14,023 bases of DNA from positions 1 through 14,023 of the forward strand of contig JASLMQ010001018.1 of the NCBI GenBank assembly GCA_030746455.1, given 5' to 3'. Origin of the DNA: Candidatus Latescibacterota bacterium. GTDB lineage: Bacteria > Latescibacterota > UBA2968 > GCA-2709665. Below, in pieces: positions 8,201 to 14,023 of this stretch. The position numbers were made by a program, and so were the translations under genes. The notes under the pieces are model-generated. The model was not told where the DNA came from and did no database searches. It saw only the letters and a program-made list of their open reading frames with translations. Position 1 is the first letter of the stretch. Each line of letters starts with the position of its first letter.

Positions 8201-9264
8201 GGCTGGGTTGCCTGGTCGTTCCGAAGTTCTACGTGCCCCACGACCGGGAGTGGAAGGCGAGCAGCCTGCCCCTGCGGGACTACATGCGCCTGTCGGGGTG
8301 GGATCCCTCGCTCTACCACGATAGGGACCACCTGTGGATGGTTCACTACACGCACGCGACGCTCAAGTACGAGCCGGCCTTCGGCAGGAAGGGCTACGCC
8401 GTGGGGTGGGAGCAGAGCGTGAACCCCGAGTTCTACGAGCTTTACGGTGCGGACACGCGCAGGGCCGCGATGGTGCTGCACCACTGGATCGAGGTGGAGC
8501 GCGTGGCCTTCACCCTTCCCGAGCGGGAGGGGTGGCCGCGTTCCTTCCAGTCCACGATGCAGGCCCAGGCCAGCGGCCCCAACGCCCGCGAGCCGTTCAT
8601 ACAGGCGCTGATCGGCGGCGATCCCGAGCTGTTCCTGTTCGGGTTCAGCCACGTCAGCCTGATGGTAGGAGACGAGCAGCCGCTGCGCGACTTCGCCCGG
8701 GTGCTGCGGTCGCTGCCTCGCAGGAAGTTCTCGCCCGTGATGGATACCGGCCTGCAGACCAACCTGGCGATCCGGGATCTGGAAGGCGACGGGGCCTACA
8801 CCTTCTACGTGGCGAACCCGGGCTACTGGCCCATCAGGGGAACCGTGGCCCTGGAGAATGGGGGTGCGGTGGTGGATCTCACAACGGGCGGCAGAATTGA
8901 CGCGCGTCTGGAGGGAGAGATGACGGTTGTCCCGGTGGCGCTGGAGCCGTACGGGATCTCGGCTTACCGCGTCGACGATGCCCGCGCGAAGGTGGTTTCG
9001 TGGGGGACGAATCCCGTTGCTAAGGATGACCTGACCCACATGCGGGAGATTCTGGACAGGGCTGAGTCCCTTCTGACCGACCCGCGGGTGGTGAAGGCGC
9101 TTCCCGAGGGTGACCGGAAGCTCGTGAGGGACTCTATCGAAAGCGCAAGGGCCGATCTCGCAGACGGTCAGTATGCCCGGGCGTGGTCCACCATCACACA
9201 CTGGCGATTCTGGACGCTGGTGCGACAGGAGATGGAACGCGCGGCGGCCGTGTCGCCCCAATAA
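5272..9264 (+). CDS. Giant exported lipoprotein with sandwich and barrel-like domains (putative glycoside hydrolase)
   Basis: A 1330-residue protein starting at GTG, one base after the preceding stop; ATG at 5299 is an alternative but would leave too short a signal. The N-terminus has Arg7, a hydrophobic stretch (FAMAVLLVSTG) and Cys19, a lipobox-like end although Ser at -3 is not ideal. Residues about 208-340 resemble the beta-sandwich at the N-terminus of bacterial alpha-L-rhamnosidases (LTVNGREV, YLQAGTNCVGIHGF, then FDDREWQPV). Residues about 400-660 contain further beta-rich segments. A barrel-like region begins at HIGILTENLW (681) and runs to about 1080, with TWTPYYGGDW and GWEQSVNPEF. 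The last ~65 residues are predicted helical. I cannot name the catalytic residues or a family number. Probably a membrane-anchored enzyme or binding protein for a large glycan. No frameshift is seen along its length. Confidence 0.75.
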   Translation: MSGIGTRFAMAVLLVSTGCGPEIPPPRLITTGDLYRAKALVLPKRTEEFGRDVLGRTWVLSGEDGSGFTSFSDGVGGLRTTRDGGMAFRLDSTHVALEWGNADGQMPFENRVHLWSESLNIGLQARQLLGDGSHWAMQLLRDGWAERRRRPAQRERLAGSEWQNLTFPGGPGSMLAAAARPDGFRLTIEGTVGDEIEIRDLQITREVHEEWLRKEFELPEGEIWRAAATVGNQVVLTVNGREVPSTTSVFPRPVYDGFMMYGTKSVDLKPYLQAGTNCVGIHGFRIGYPPYLYLQSQIVMASGEVVRVDSDETWRWSPEEAAGWCDPGFDDREWQPVTGQENWADPSENALAITSWNLFYKKPSDRPAYDGVVVLENPQESRLFYRDVKPVILRARAPGGLAGRRPELAWSIRRFDDGYGDVVASGRENSASASGSSLAWELNAGRLARGVYTVHCTLSGNQGVIEQPIAEPLVVVGKLPMRTASGRAYEEGMELVLEDSIDFTDPNDPHPWLETDGSNTPPRGTQTPPPVAQQITEPSIVERGGLKYRETQTGRGIRGVEGNVGAQFSYKVAFDHPGDFYLMVLDYPDDRERWIGVSCTAAWHGLTSYSKSGHAVWTGIKQPVTGTMKQMKWIYRADPGAHAVNVMSLRRNVPAAAAGLRVYHIANGLPELAAPDPNGRHIGILTENLWSENSFGRTFRCATEPYIEDRDARRRATRASADKDPVYHACRNLQEWLDTSEHYARYLRFTGQNLHVIGCYQYGDGNHALPAPEGIGTSRIPDDMKDLAVRVLGENGIDVLANIEFSYNSGLLRSPEAQANDGQVRRGADTVYLVDKTGRQMRAWDGRYGWNFLHPKVEAAMLRVAEDVARKFRSQPSFRGITWTPYYGGDWLPGYRSGYHNRRDPLAASYDDVTVALFERDTGITVPGDRGDPDRFGKRYAFLMSAKLKDLWIQWRCEKIRAFFGKVVDRIGRERDGLGCLVVPKFYVPHDREWKASSLPLRDYMRLSGWDPSLYHDRDHLWMVHYTHATLKYEPAFGRKGYAVGWEQSVNPEFYELYGADTRRAAMVLHHWIEVERVAFTLPEREGWPRSFQSTMQAQASGPNAREPFIQALIGGDPELFLFGFSHVSLMVGDEQPLRDFARVLRSLPRRKFSPVMDTGLQTNLAIRDLEGDGAYTFYVANPGYWPIRGTVALENGGAVVDLTTGGRIDARLEGEMTVVPVALEPYGISAYRVDDARAKVVSWGTNPVAKDDLTHMREILDRAESLLTDPRVVKALPEGDRKLVRDSIESARADLADGQYARAWSTITHWRFWTLVRQEMERAAAVSPQ

Positions 9265-9281
9265 AGACAAGAAGCGCGTAC

Positions 9282-9308
9282 CACGAAGAGCACGAAGGAC
9301 ACGAAGAG
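9282..9308. repeat. 9-bp tandem repeat, three units
   Basis: Three adjacent units CACGAAGAG, CACGAAGGA and CACGAAGAG fill these 27 bases directly after the lipoprotein gene. They start the 9265-9507 gap, which is otherwise occupied by the two hairpin repeats that follow. No function can be assigned. Confidence 0.75.
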
Positions 9309-9330
9309 AAGCGTAGCGGTTGAGGGAACA

Positions 9331-9378
9331 AGCCCCGAAGGGGCGGTAGTAATTAGCCCGGGGCGTCAGCCCCGGGAA
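9331..9378. repeat. REP-like double-hairpin repeat, copy 1
   Basis: The unit holds two hairpins. The first is GCCCC-GAA-GGGGC (9332-9344). The second is CCCGGGGC-GTCA-GCCCCGGG (9357-9376), with an AT-containing spacer GTAGTAATT between them. It matches copy 2 at 9402-9450 in order, orientation and spacing. Repeats of this look are intergenic palindromic elements; some families are mobilised by REP-associated tyrosine transposases, but none is encoded here. In the transcript it could stabilise the 3' end of the lipoprotein message or slow transcription into the next block. Confidence 0.8.
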
Positions 9379-9401
9379 CGCGGAATCGCACGGAGCCGGA
9401 T

Positions 9402-9450
9402 AGCCCCGAAGGGGCGACAGTATATAGCCTGGGGCGCAAGCCCCAGGGAA
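9402..9450. repeat. REP-like double-hairpin repeat, copy 2
   Basis: This copy has GCCCC-GAA-GGGGC (9403-9415) identical to copy 1. Its second hairpin is CCTGGGGC-GCAA-GCCCCAGG (9428-9447). Compared with copy 1, one base pair changes from C-G to T-A on both arms, so the stem is kept while the sequence differs. The loop changes from GTCA to GCAA, a GNRA-type loop. The two copies are 71 bases apart start to start. Confidence 0.8.
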
Positions 9451-9507
9451 GGGCAGGAAGCATCCACAACGGACGACAGCACCAGAACTTAGCACAAGGG
9501 GGTGGAA

Positions 9508-10692
9508 GTGGAGAAGCTGAAGATCGGGATCCTGGGACTCGGGCGCGGATCGGGCCATCTCAAAAACTTCCTGAATCTGGAGGAGGCCGAGGTCATCGGC
9601 GCCGCCGACCGATTCGAGATGAGAAGGGAACGTGCCGAGGAACATATCGCTTCGGTCGGTGCGAAGACATGGGTGGTTCCCGAGTTCGAGGACCTCCTGG
9701 AGATGAAGCCGGATGCGATCGTCGTGTCGACCAACGGCAAGCAGCAGGTCGAGCATTCCATCCAGGCGATGCGCGCCGGCTGTCACGTGTTGTCCGAGAT
9801 CCCCGGGGGCTACACGGAGGAGGAGGCCGTCCGGCTGCGCGACGCCGTTGAGCTGCACAACAAGACCTATATGTTGGCCGAGAACTCGTGCTTCTACGAT
9901 TTCCTGCGGTACTGGCGGAAGTGGATCGTCGAGGACCGCTTCGGACCCATTTCGATCGCCGAGGCGGAGTACATCCACTACCTGCCCTACACGCTTGTCG
10001 CCCCCAACGGCGGCCGGATGAAGCCCAGCAAGGCCAGGGAGGAGGGACGCACGGACTTCACGCCGCTCTGGCGGGCAGACCAGCCTCCCATCCAGTACCT
10101 CACCCACGATCTGGGGCCTCTGCTGGAGGTGCTGGACGACCGGTGCGTGTCGGTTACGTGCCGCAGCGCACCCTGGCGGTGTCCGGAAACCCCTTTGAGG
10201 TCCGACGGCCAGATCGCGCTTTTCACCACTGAGAAGGGGACGCTGATCAAGATCCTGGTGACCCTCAGCACCCGGCGGCCTGGCGAACACCGCTACCGCA
10301 TCTTCGGGACCGAGGGCGGCGCTGAGTTCTTTGGGTACGAAGGCCGCTGTAGGCGGCTCGACCGAGACCGGGACGAGAAGGAGGGATGGGAGGTGCTTCC
10401 CATCGGGACCTCGGCTCCAGATGATGATCCGAGCACGGGTCACGGGGGCACGGACGCGAAGATAGGTCAGTTCTTCATCAACGCCGTTCTCAAAGGGGAG
10501 CCGCCTCCGATCGATGTCTATCGCGGCATCGAGTACTTCCTGCCCGGGATCGTGGCCAATCGCTCCGCTGAGCTCGGGGGCACGCCCATCGGCCTCCCTG
10601 ATCTGCGGCGGGACCCGTTTGGGACCACCCGGTTCTGGGACGCCGTGGGACTGCCGGAGAGCGATCCCGAGCCGGTGACACAGGAGCCCTAG
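9508..10692 (+). CDS. Gfo/Idh/MocA family oxidoreductase-like protein with an EIP motif in place of EKP
   Basis: A 394-residue NAD(P)-binding protein. The Rossmann motif GLGRGSGH lies at about residues 10-17 and is followed by an acidic residue after strand 2 (GAADRFE). The sequence where the family normally has the catalytic Glu-Lys-Pro reads SEIPGG (Glu97-Ile98-Pro99). The C-terminal domain has a histidine in PIQYLTHDLGPL (His200), which resembles the THGLGP region of NAD-dependent GH109 glycosidases. I start at GTG 9508 because GGGGG at 9498-9502 is correctly spaced; GTG 9502 would overlap that run and adds only two residues. It is cytoplasmic, opens the second gene block after the REP-like repeats, and sits 55 bases before hydrolase B. 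Likely a sugar-redox enzyme, or a redox-assisted glycosidase if the Lys loss is real. Confidence 0.85.
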   Translation: MEKLKIGILGLGRGSGHLKNFLNLEEAEVIGAADRFEMRRERAEEHIASVGAKTWVVPEFEDLLEMKPDAIVVSTNGKQQVEHSIQAMRAGCHVLSEIPGGYTEEEAVRLRDAVELHNKTYMLAENSCFYDFLRYWRKWIVEDRFGPISIAEAEYIHYLPYTLVAPNGGRMKPSKAREEGRTDFTPLWRADQPPIQYLTHDLGPLLEVLDDRCVSVTCRSAPWRCPETPLRSDGQIALFTTEKGTLIKILVTLSTRRPGEHRYRIFGTEGGAEFFGYEGRCRRLDRDRDEKEGWEVLPIGTSAPDDDPSTGHGGTDAKIGQFFINAVLKGEPPPIDVYRGIEYFLPGIVANRSAELGGTPIGLPDLRRDPFGTTRFWDAVGLPESDPEPVTQEP

Positions 10693-10734
10693 ATGGAGTT
10701 AGGAGCATCACCACAGGGCAGGCACTAAGCTGAA

Positions 10735-10747
10735 GGAGGAGTAGACC
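10735..10747 (+). promoter_or_regulatory. Extended Shine-Dalgarno leader GGAGGAGTAGACC
   Basis: The strong ribosome site of hydrolase B ends directly at its ATG. It differs at one base from the leader at 4715-4727, which belongs to an unrelated gene. This fixes the start at 10748. Confidence 0.7.
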
Positions 10748-12064
10748 ATGCGCTTTGGAATCGGGCGTCGAGACATCACCCCACCCTTCTACACCCACAT
10801 GCACGGGTACGCCGGACGCAAAGACACCTACGACCGCATCAACGACCCCCTGACCCTCACGGCCGTCGTGCTGGAGGAGGGGAAGAACCGTGCGCTGCTG
10901 GCCGCCGCCGACATCTGCACCTTCCCGAACGACGGGACCCTCTCCGAACTCCTGGCGAAGGTGGGCAAGGCCGTAGGCTGTGCGCCCGACAACGTGATGC
11001 TCAACGCATCCCACACGCACGGCGGCCCTCGTCTTCCCAGTCCATCGCTGTACTGGGCCGGCTTCCGCGCAAGCACGGCCGACCAGTACCGGGACTTCCT
11101 CTATTGTGAGGTCCTGGAGGCGGCCAACGAGGCTGTCGACAACCTGGCCGATGGCTCGCTCTGGTTCGGTGAGGGAAAGACGCAGCTACCGATGAACCGG
11201 CGGCCGGAGCGCGAGGGTGGAGTGGCCAATGCGCCGAACCCGGGTGGCCCGGTAGACAACCGTCTGCATCTGCTCGCGCTGAAAAAGGCCACGGGCGAGC
11301 TGGCGGGCGTGGGGATGCGGATCTCGTGCCATCCGGTGGCCACAGGGGCTCAGCACGCGATCACGGCGGACTTCCCCGGAGCATGGCGGGCCGCCTTCTC
11401 CGATACATTCGGGCCCGACGTCGTTCCCTTCTTCCTGCAGGGATCCGGCGCCGACGCGCGTCCGCATCACGTGAGGGAAGAGGACCACTGGCGGGCGATG
11501 AAGCACGGCGAGCTCTCGGTGATCGGCGACGAGCTGATGGCGGAGATGATGGCTGTGCTGACGTCCACGGCGCTGCGCGAGGTCGAAGACCTGACGCTTA
11601 TCGGCAAGATCAATGTGGCCCACGCGCCCTGTGAGAAGCGCTACACCAGCCGCAAGCAGCTCAAGCCGCTGGCGGATGCTGGGGGGCTGCAGCAGCAGTA
11701 CGCCGAGGCCTGTCTGGGGCGGCTTGACAGGGGAGAGAAGATCCCCGACCACGTCGATTTTCACGTGCAGACGCTCTGGCTGAACCGCGAGCTGGCCCTA
11801 ATCGGGCTCGATGTCGAGCCGCTGTGCGGCCTCGGGTCGATCGTGGAGTCCGCTGTGGCTCCGAAGACGGGGGTGTTGCTGGGCTACAACAGCGGCTGCA
11901 TCGGGTACACGCCCGACAGCCACGAGATGATGCGCGGCGGATACGAGACCAACAGCTATCTGCCCAGTGTCTGGTGCGGTCCCCTGCTTCCCGGGCTCGA
12001 GAGGCTGTTCGCCGACGCCGTCGTGCGTCGTCCGCCAGCCAGGCGGCGAGGAGCGAAGAGATGA
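10748..12064 (+). CDS. Neutral/alkaline ceramidase-like hydrolase, paralogue B
   Basis: A 438-residue paralogue of the protein at 1155-2414. It shares the start MRFGI, then NDPLT, TAVVLEEG, NASHTHG (86-92), GEGKT, MNRRPER, NAPNPGGPVD, CHPVATG (194-200), PFFLQG, ARPHH (237-241), IGLDVEPL (352-359) and GCIGY. His195, Glu358 and the HTH motif would form the zinc site. The ceramidase nucleophile position is again Arg (Arg238, in GADARPHH), and the neighbouring Ser of paralogue A is Ala here. It has 13 extra residues after HTHGGP and a basic C-terminal tail (PPARRRGAKR). No signal peptide is visible. Its TGA overlaps the next ATG (ATGA at 12061-12064), so translation is probably coupled to the exported beta-helix protein. 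The reaction is presumably deacylation or another hydrolysis of the same class of substrate as A. Confidence 0.83.
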   Translation: MRFGIGRRDITPPFYTHMHGYAGRKDTYDRINDPLTLTAVVLEEGKNRALLAAADICTFPNDGTLSELLAKVGKAVGCAPDNVMLNASHTHGGPRLPSPSLYWAGFRASTADQYRDFLYCEVLEAANEAVDNLADGSLWFGEGKTQLPMNRRPEREGGVANAPNPGGPVDNRLHLLALKKATGELAGVGMRISCHPVATGAQHAITADFPGAWRAAFSDTFGPDVVPFFLQGSGADARPHHVREEDHWRAMKHGELSVIGDELMAEMMAVLTSTALREVEDLTLIGKINVAHAPCEKRYTSRKQLKPLADAGGLQQQYAEACLGRLDRGEKIPDHVDFHVQTLWLNRELALIGLDVEPLCGLGSIVESAVAPKTGVLLGYNSGCIGYTPDSHEMMRGGYETNSYLPSVWCGPLLPGLERLFADAVVRRPPARRRGAKR

Positions 12065-13455
12065 GCCTGGACGGGGTCATCGTGTGGTGGTCGAGCGTGA
12101 AGGCCGGGGCGGTCGTGGCGTCTCTGCTGTGCCTCGTGTGTCTGCCCCACCTGGCCACCGCGCGAACCTACTACGCCTCGCCGGAAGGCGGTGGCGATGG
12201 ACTATCGGCTGAGAGCGCCTTCCGGGTCGGTGATTTCTGGGGTCTGGCGGCCCCGGGGGACACGCTTGTACTTCAGAACGGGCTCTATCGCGGTGAGGAT
12301 TCGATGCTCGATCCCCCCAAGGGGTTGAGTGGGGCACCCGGTAGACCCATTGCCATCGTCGCGGCCAACGATGGCGAGGTCGAGATCGACGGGGAGGGCA
12401 CGCACAACCCGGTGATGCTTCGGGACAACGACCACTTCGTCTTCGAGGGCTTCAATGCCCATAACGCAAAGCAGAGCGTGGTGACCGTCTGGCGAGGCTC
12501 CCACCATACGTTCCGCAGAATCTGTGCCTGGGACGCCTACGACGGAAACACGAACGTCTTCGGCGCCCACCACGGCGACGGCATCCTGTTCGAGGACTGC
12601 GCGGGATGGGGGACCGCCAGGAAGACCTTCTCGAACGCCCAGCAGGGCAACCACGTCACCTTTCGAAGGTGCTGGGGACGGTGGGAGGGCTCCCACTGCA
12701 CCGGCCCGAAGAAGACCTTCGCGCTGAGCTACAACAGCTACCACGGCCTGGCGGAGAACTGCATCGGCGCGTGGAATTCGATGGGGATGAGTGAGACTTA
12801 CGAGCTTCTGGACTACAGAGGAAGACCCTATCGGGACAGAGGTGGAGGCACCTACACCGGTTACACGGTGCGGATGCCCAGCGGCATCTTCTCGCACGAC
12901 GATTTCGACGAGGGATATGAGGAGGTGGCGCACGCCAGGTTTCTGGGGTGCATCGGCTATCTCAGAGAGGGGGAGCGGTTCCATTCCTCCTACAAGAGGT
13001 GGATCGGGCCCTACAACCTGCGCCTCAGGGGGATCGAGATCCGGGACTGTATGGCGGTGATCGAGCCGGGCAGCCACGACAGCATCACGGTGATCCAACT
13101 TGGAGACCCGAAGCAGGCGGAGCTGAACCGCGCGGCTAATCTGACCCTCATCGGCGGGCAGGACCCTCAGGTCCACGAGGAATGGCAGGCCAAAGGGATT
13201 CTGAGATCGGTCGACGGGTCGGAGCTGACGCGGAACGGGAACCACATCCTCGACCCCAGGATGAGCGGCTTCCAGACCGGTGCAGTGATTATGAAACGCT
13301 ACGTGGACGGAAGGCTGACGGACGAGGACCTGTGGCCGTGGCCGATGAACCAGCGCATAATAGACGGCCTGATCGCATCGGGACGGGAGCCGGTGGACAT
13401 CACCCGGACGGTCTTCGAGTTCTGCGGGGGGACGATGCCCGACTTCGACCAGTAG
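12061..13455 (+). CDS. Exported right-handed beta-helix protein (pectate-lyase/PL6-like fold)
   Basis: A 464-residue protein. Residues 1 to about 34 form a Sec signal: a hydrophobic run (AGAVVASLLCLVCLPHL) ending in ATA before RTYYAS. The mature start, YYASPEGGGDGLSAESAF, is typical of parallel beta-helix proteins and polysaccharide lyases, followed by GDTLVLQNGLYRG. Repeated short strands with polar turns follow (HFVFEGFNAHN, HHTFRRICAWDAYDG, GILFEDCAGWG, HVTFRRCWGRWEG), consistent with helix coils of about 22-25 residues. No lyase catalytic Lys/Arg pair can be assigned. I start at ATG 12061, which has GAGGAG at 12048-12053 and overlaps the previous stop. The frame extends upstream only inside hydrolase B. 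It probably binds or cleaves an acidic or complex polysaccharide in the periplasm or outside the cell. Confidence 0.82.
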   Translation: MSLDGVIVWWSSVKAGAVVASLLCLVCLPHLATARTYYASPEGGGDGLSAESAFRVGDFWGLAAPGDTLVLQNGLYRGEDSMLDPPKGLSGAPGRPIAIVAANDGEVEIDGEGTHNPVMLRDNDHFVFEGFNAHNAKQSVVTVWRGSHHTFRRICAWDAYDGNTNVFGAHHGDGILFEDCAGWGTARKTFSNAQQGNHVTFRRCWGRWEGSHCTGPKKTFALSYNSYHGLAENCIGAWNSMGMSETYELLDYRGRPYRDRGGGTYTGYTVRMPSGIFSHDDFDEGYEEVAHARFLGCIGYLREGERFHSSYKRWIGPYNLRLRGIEIRDCMAVIEPGSHDSITVIQLGDPKQAELNRAANLTLIGGQDPQVHEEWQAKGILRSVDGSELTRNGNHILDPRMSGFQTGAVIMKRYVDGRLTDEDLWPWPMNQRIIDGLIASGREPVDITRTVFEFCGGTMPDFDQ

Positions 13456-13521
13456 ACAGCAGGGACAGACCAGTATCGCATGGTTCGGATGGGGTGCACG
13501 AACAGGGGAGAGGAGAAGCAG

Positions 13522-14023
13522 ATGGCAAAGCTGGCACTGATGGGCGGGCCGAAGACGGTGACGGTGGACCGGGCGAAGTTCGCGGTTCCATCGGTGAGCG
13601 AGGAGGCGATGGCCGCCGTCGTTGACCTGATGCGAAAAGGCGAGACCTCGAACTCGCCGATTGTTGCCGAGTTCGAGCGCGAATTCGCGGACTATGTCGG
13701 CTCCAAGTACGGGATGGCGCTCACCAGCGGAACCGCGGCGCTGCACACGGCCCTGTTTGCAGCCGGCGCGGGACCAGGCGACGAGGTGATCGCGCCTTCC
13801 TACACGTTCATCGCCGGGGCGAGCATCATCGCGCCTACAGGGGCGATGGCCGTGTTCGCCGATGTGGACCGCGACACGATGAACCTGGATCCCGAGGATA
13901 TCGAGCGGAAGATCAAAAAAGCCTACTGCCCGCGCAAACCCGCGGCGGCCGGGGTACATGACGATGCGCTAAACCCCATAATAAGACCCCCCCTGAACAC
14001 AGAATTTAATTCTGTGCTCAAAT
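13522..14023 (+). CDS. DegT/DnrJ/EryC1/StrS aminotransferase, 3'-truncated by the window end
   Basis: The first ~130 residues are a clear PLP-dependent sugar aminotransferase start. GETSNSPIVAEFE (40-52) is followed by the phosphate-binding SGTAAL (69-74), GDEVIAPSYTF (86-96) and FADVD (112-116). GGAG at 13512-13515 supports ATG 13522. The catalytic Lys, normally after about residue 180, lies beyond the window. From residue 132 the sequence (starting at a six-A run, 13915-13920) no longer follows the family: KKAYCPRKPAAAGVHDD stands where something like ITPRTKAIIPVHLYG is expected. The frame stays open to the end. Members make amino sugars or act with Gfo/Idh proteins in sugar modification, which fits the neighbour at 9508. 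The family is firm; the tail is probably damaged sequence. Confidence 0.85.
   Translation, partial: MAKLALMGGPKTVTVDRAKFAVPSVSEEAMAAVVDLMRKGETSNSPIVAEFEREFADYVGSKYGMALTSGTAALHTALFAAGAGPGDEVIAPSYTFIAGASIIAPTGAMAVFADVDRDTMNLDPEDIERKIKKAYCPRKPAAAGVHDDALNPIIRPPLNTEFNSVLK
13995..14019. repeat. AT-rich palindrome at the window end
   Basis: CACAGAAT (13998-14005) and ATTCTGTG (14009-14016) are perfect reverse complements around TTA. The pairing extends to 11 positions per arm (13995-14005 and 14009-14019) with one mismatch. It lies in sequence far more AT-rich than the rest of the window. It could be a real mobile-element end, but an assembly artefact is equally likely. Confidence 0.65.

Noticed and set aside
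9265..9507. CRISPR array in the repeat-containing gap
   Set aside because: The repeats are palindromic, only two copies, with no uniform spacers and no cas genes; they fit a REP-like element.
8104..10443. Stop-free minus-strand frame of 779 codons spanning the lipoprotein end, the repeat gap and the Gfo/Idh gene
   Set aside because: It is antisense to two well-supported genes, has Arg/Pro/His/Leu-rich shadow composition and runs through the REP-like hairpins. No recognisable domain.
12202..13959. Minus-strand frame of 585 codons opposite the beta-helix and aminotransferase genes
   Set aside because: Shadow of the GC-rich coding strand; no motif or ribosome site, and the plus-strand genes have clear families.

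Overview
The window is GC-rich DNA (roughly 60-65 % by eye) with nine genes, all on the + strand, tightly spaced and preceded by strong purine-rich Shine-Dalgarno sequences. It looks like one accessory carbohydrate-utilisation cluster from an uncultured bacterium. The protein types (a xylose-isomerase-like barrel, a Gfo/Idh/MocA oxidoreductase, ceramidase-like hydrolases, a DUF6259-like glycosidase, a secreted beta-helix protein and a very large lipoprotein) are a mix I associate with Planctomycetota, Latescibacterota, Armatimonadota and similar groups. The paired GCCCC-GAA-GGGGC repeats fit that too. I cannot fix the phylum from this sequence.

Layout. 1-223 is a non-coding leader with a 7-bp tandem repeat and a hairpin. 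224-4659 is a close-packed three-gene block: sugar isomerase/epimerase, ceramidase-like hydrolase A and a DUF6259-like glycosidase. 4728-5270 encodes the N-terminal half of an IS630-type transposase, with its own good ribosome site but no catalytic domain. One base after its stop begins a 1330-residue lipoprotein with beta-sandwich and barrel-like regions (5272-9264). 9265-9507 is the only sizeable internal gap. It holds a triple 9-bp tandem repeat and two copies of a two-hairpin REP-like element. 9508-13455 is a second block: Gfo/Idh/MocA protein, ceramidase-like hydrolase B (a clear paralogue of A) and an exported beta-helix protein overlapping it by ATGA. 13522 onward is a DegT/DnrJ/EryC1/StrS aminotransferase that runs off the end; the last ~110 bases look corrupted and finish in an AT-rich palindrome.

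How the parts may work together (inference). The exported beta-helix protein and the lipoprotein would bind or cut a complex glycan outside the cytoplasm. The DUF6259-like enzyme, the two ceramidase-like hydrolases, the Gfo/Idh protein and the isomerase would process the released sugar or acylated sugar inside. Two departures from textbook active sites are the most interesting features. Both ceramidase-like proteins appear to keep the zinc-site residues but lack the ceramidase nucleophilic serine. The Gfo/Idh protein has Glu-Ile-Pro where the catalytic Glu-Lys-Pro is expected. No transporter or conventional regulator is in the window, and the substrate cannot be read from the sequence.
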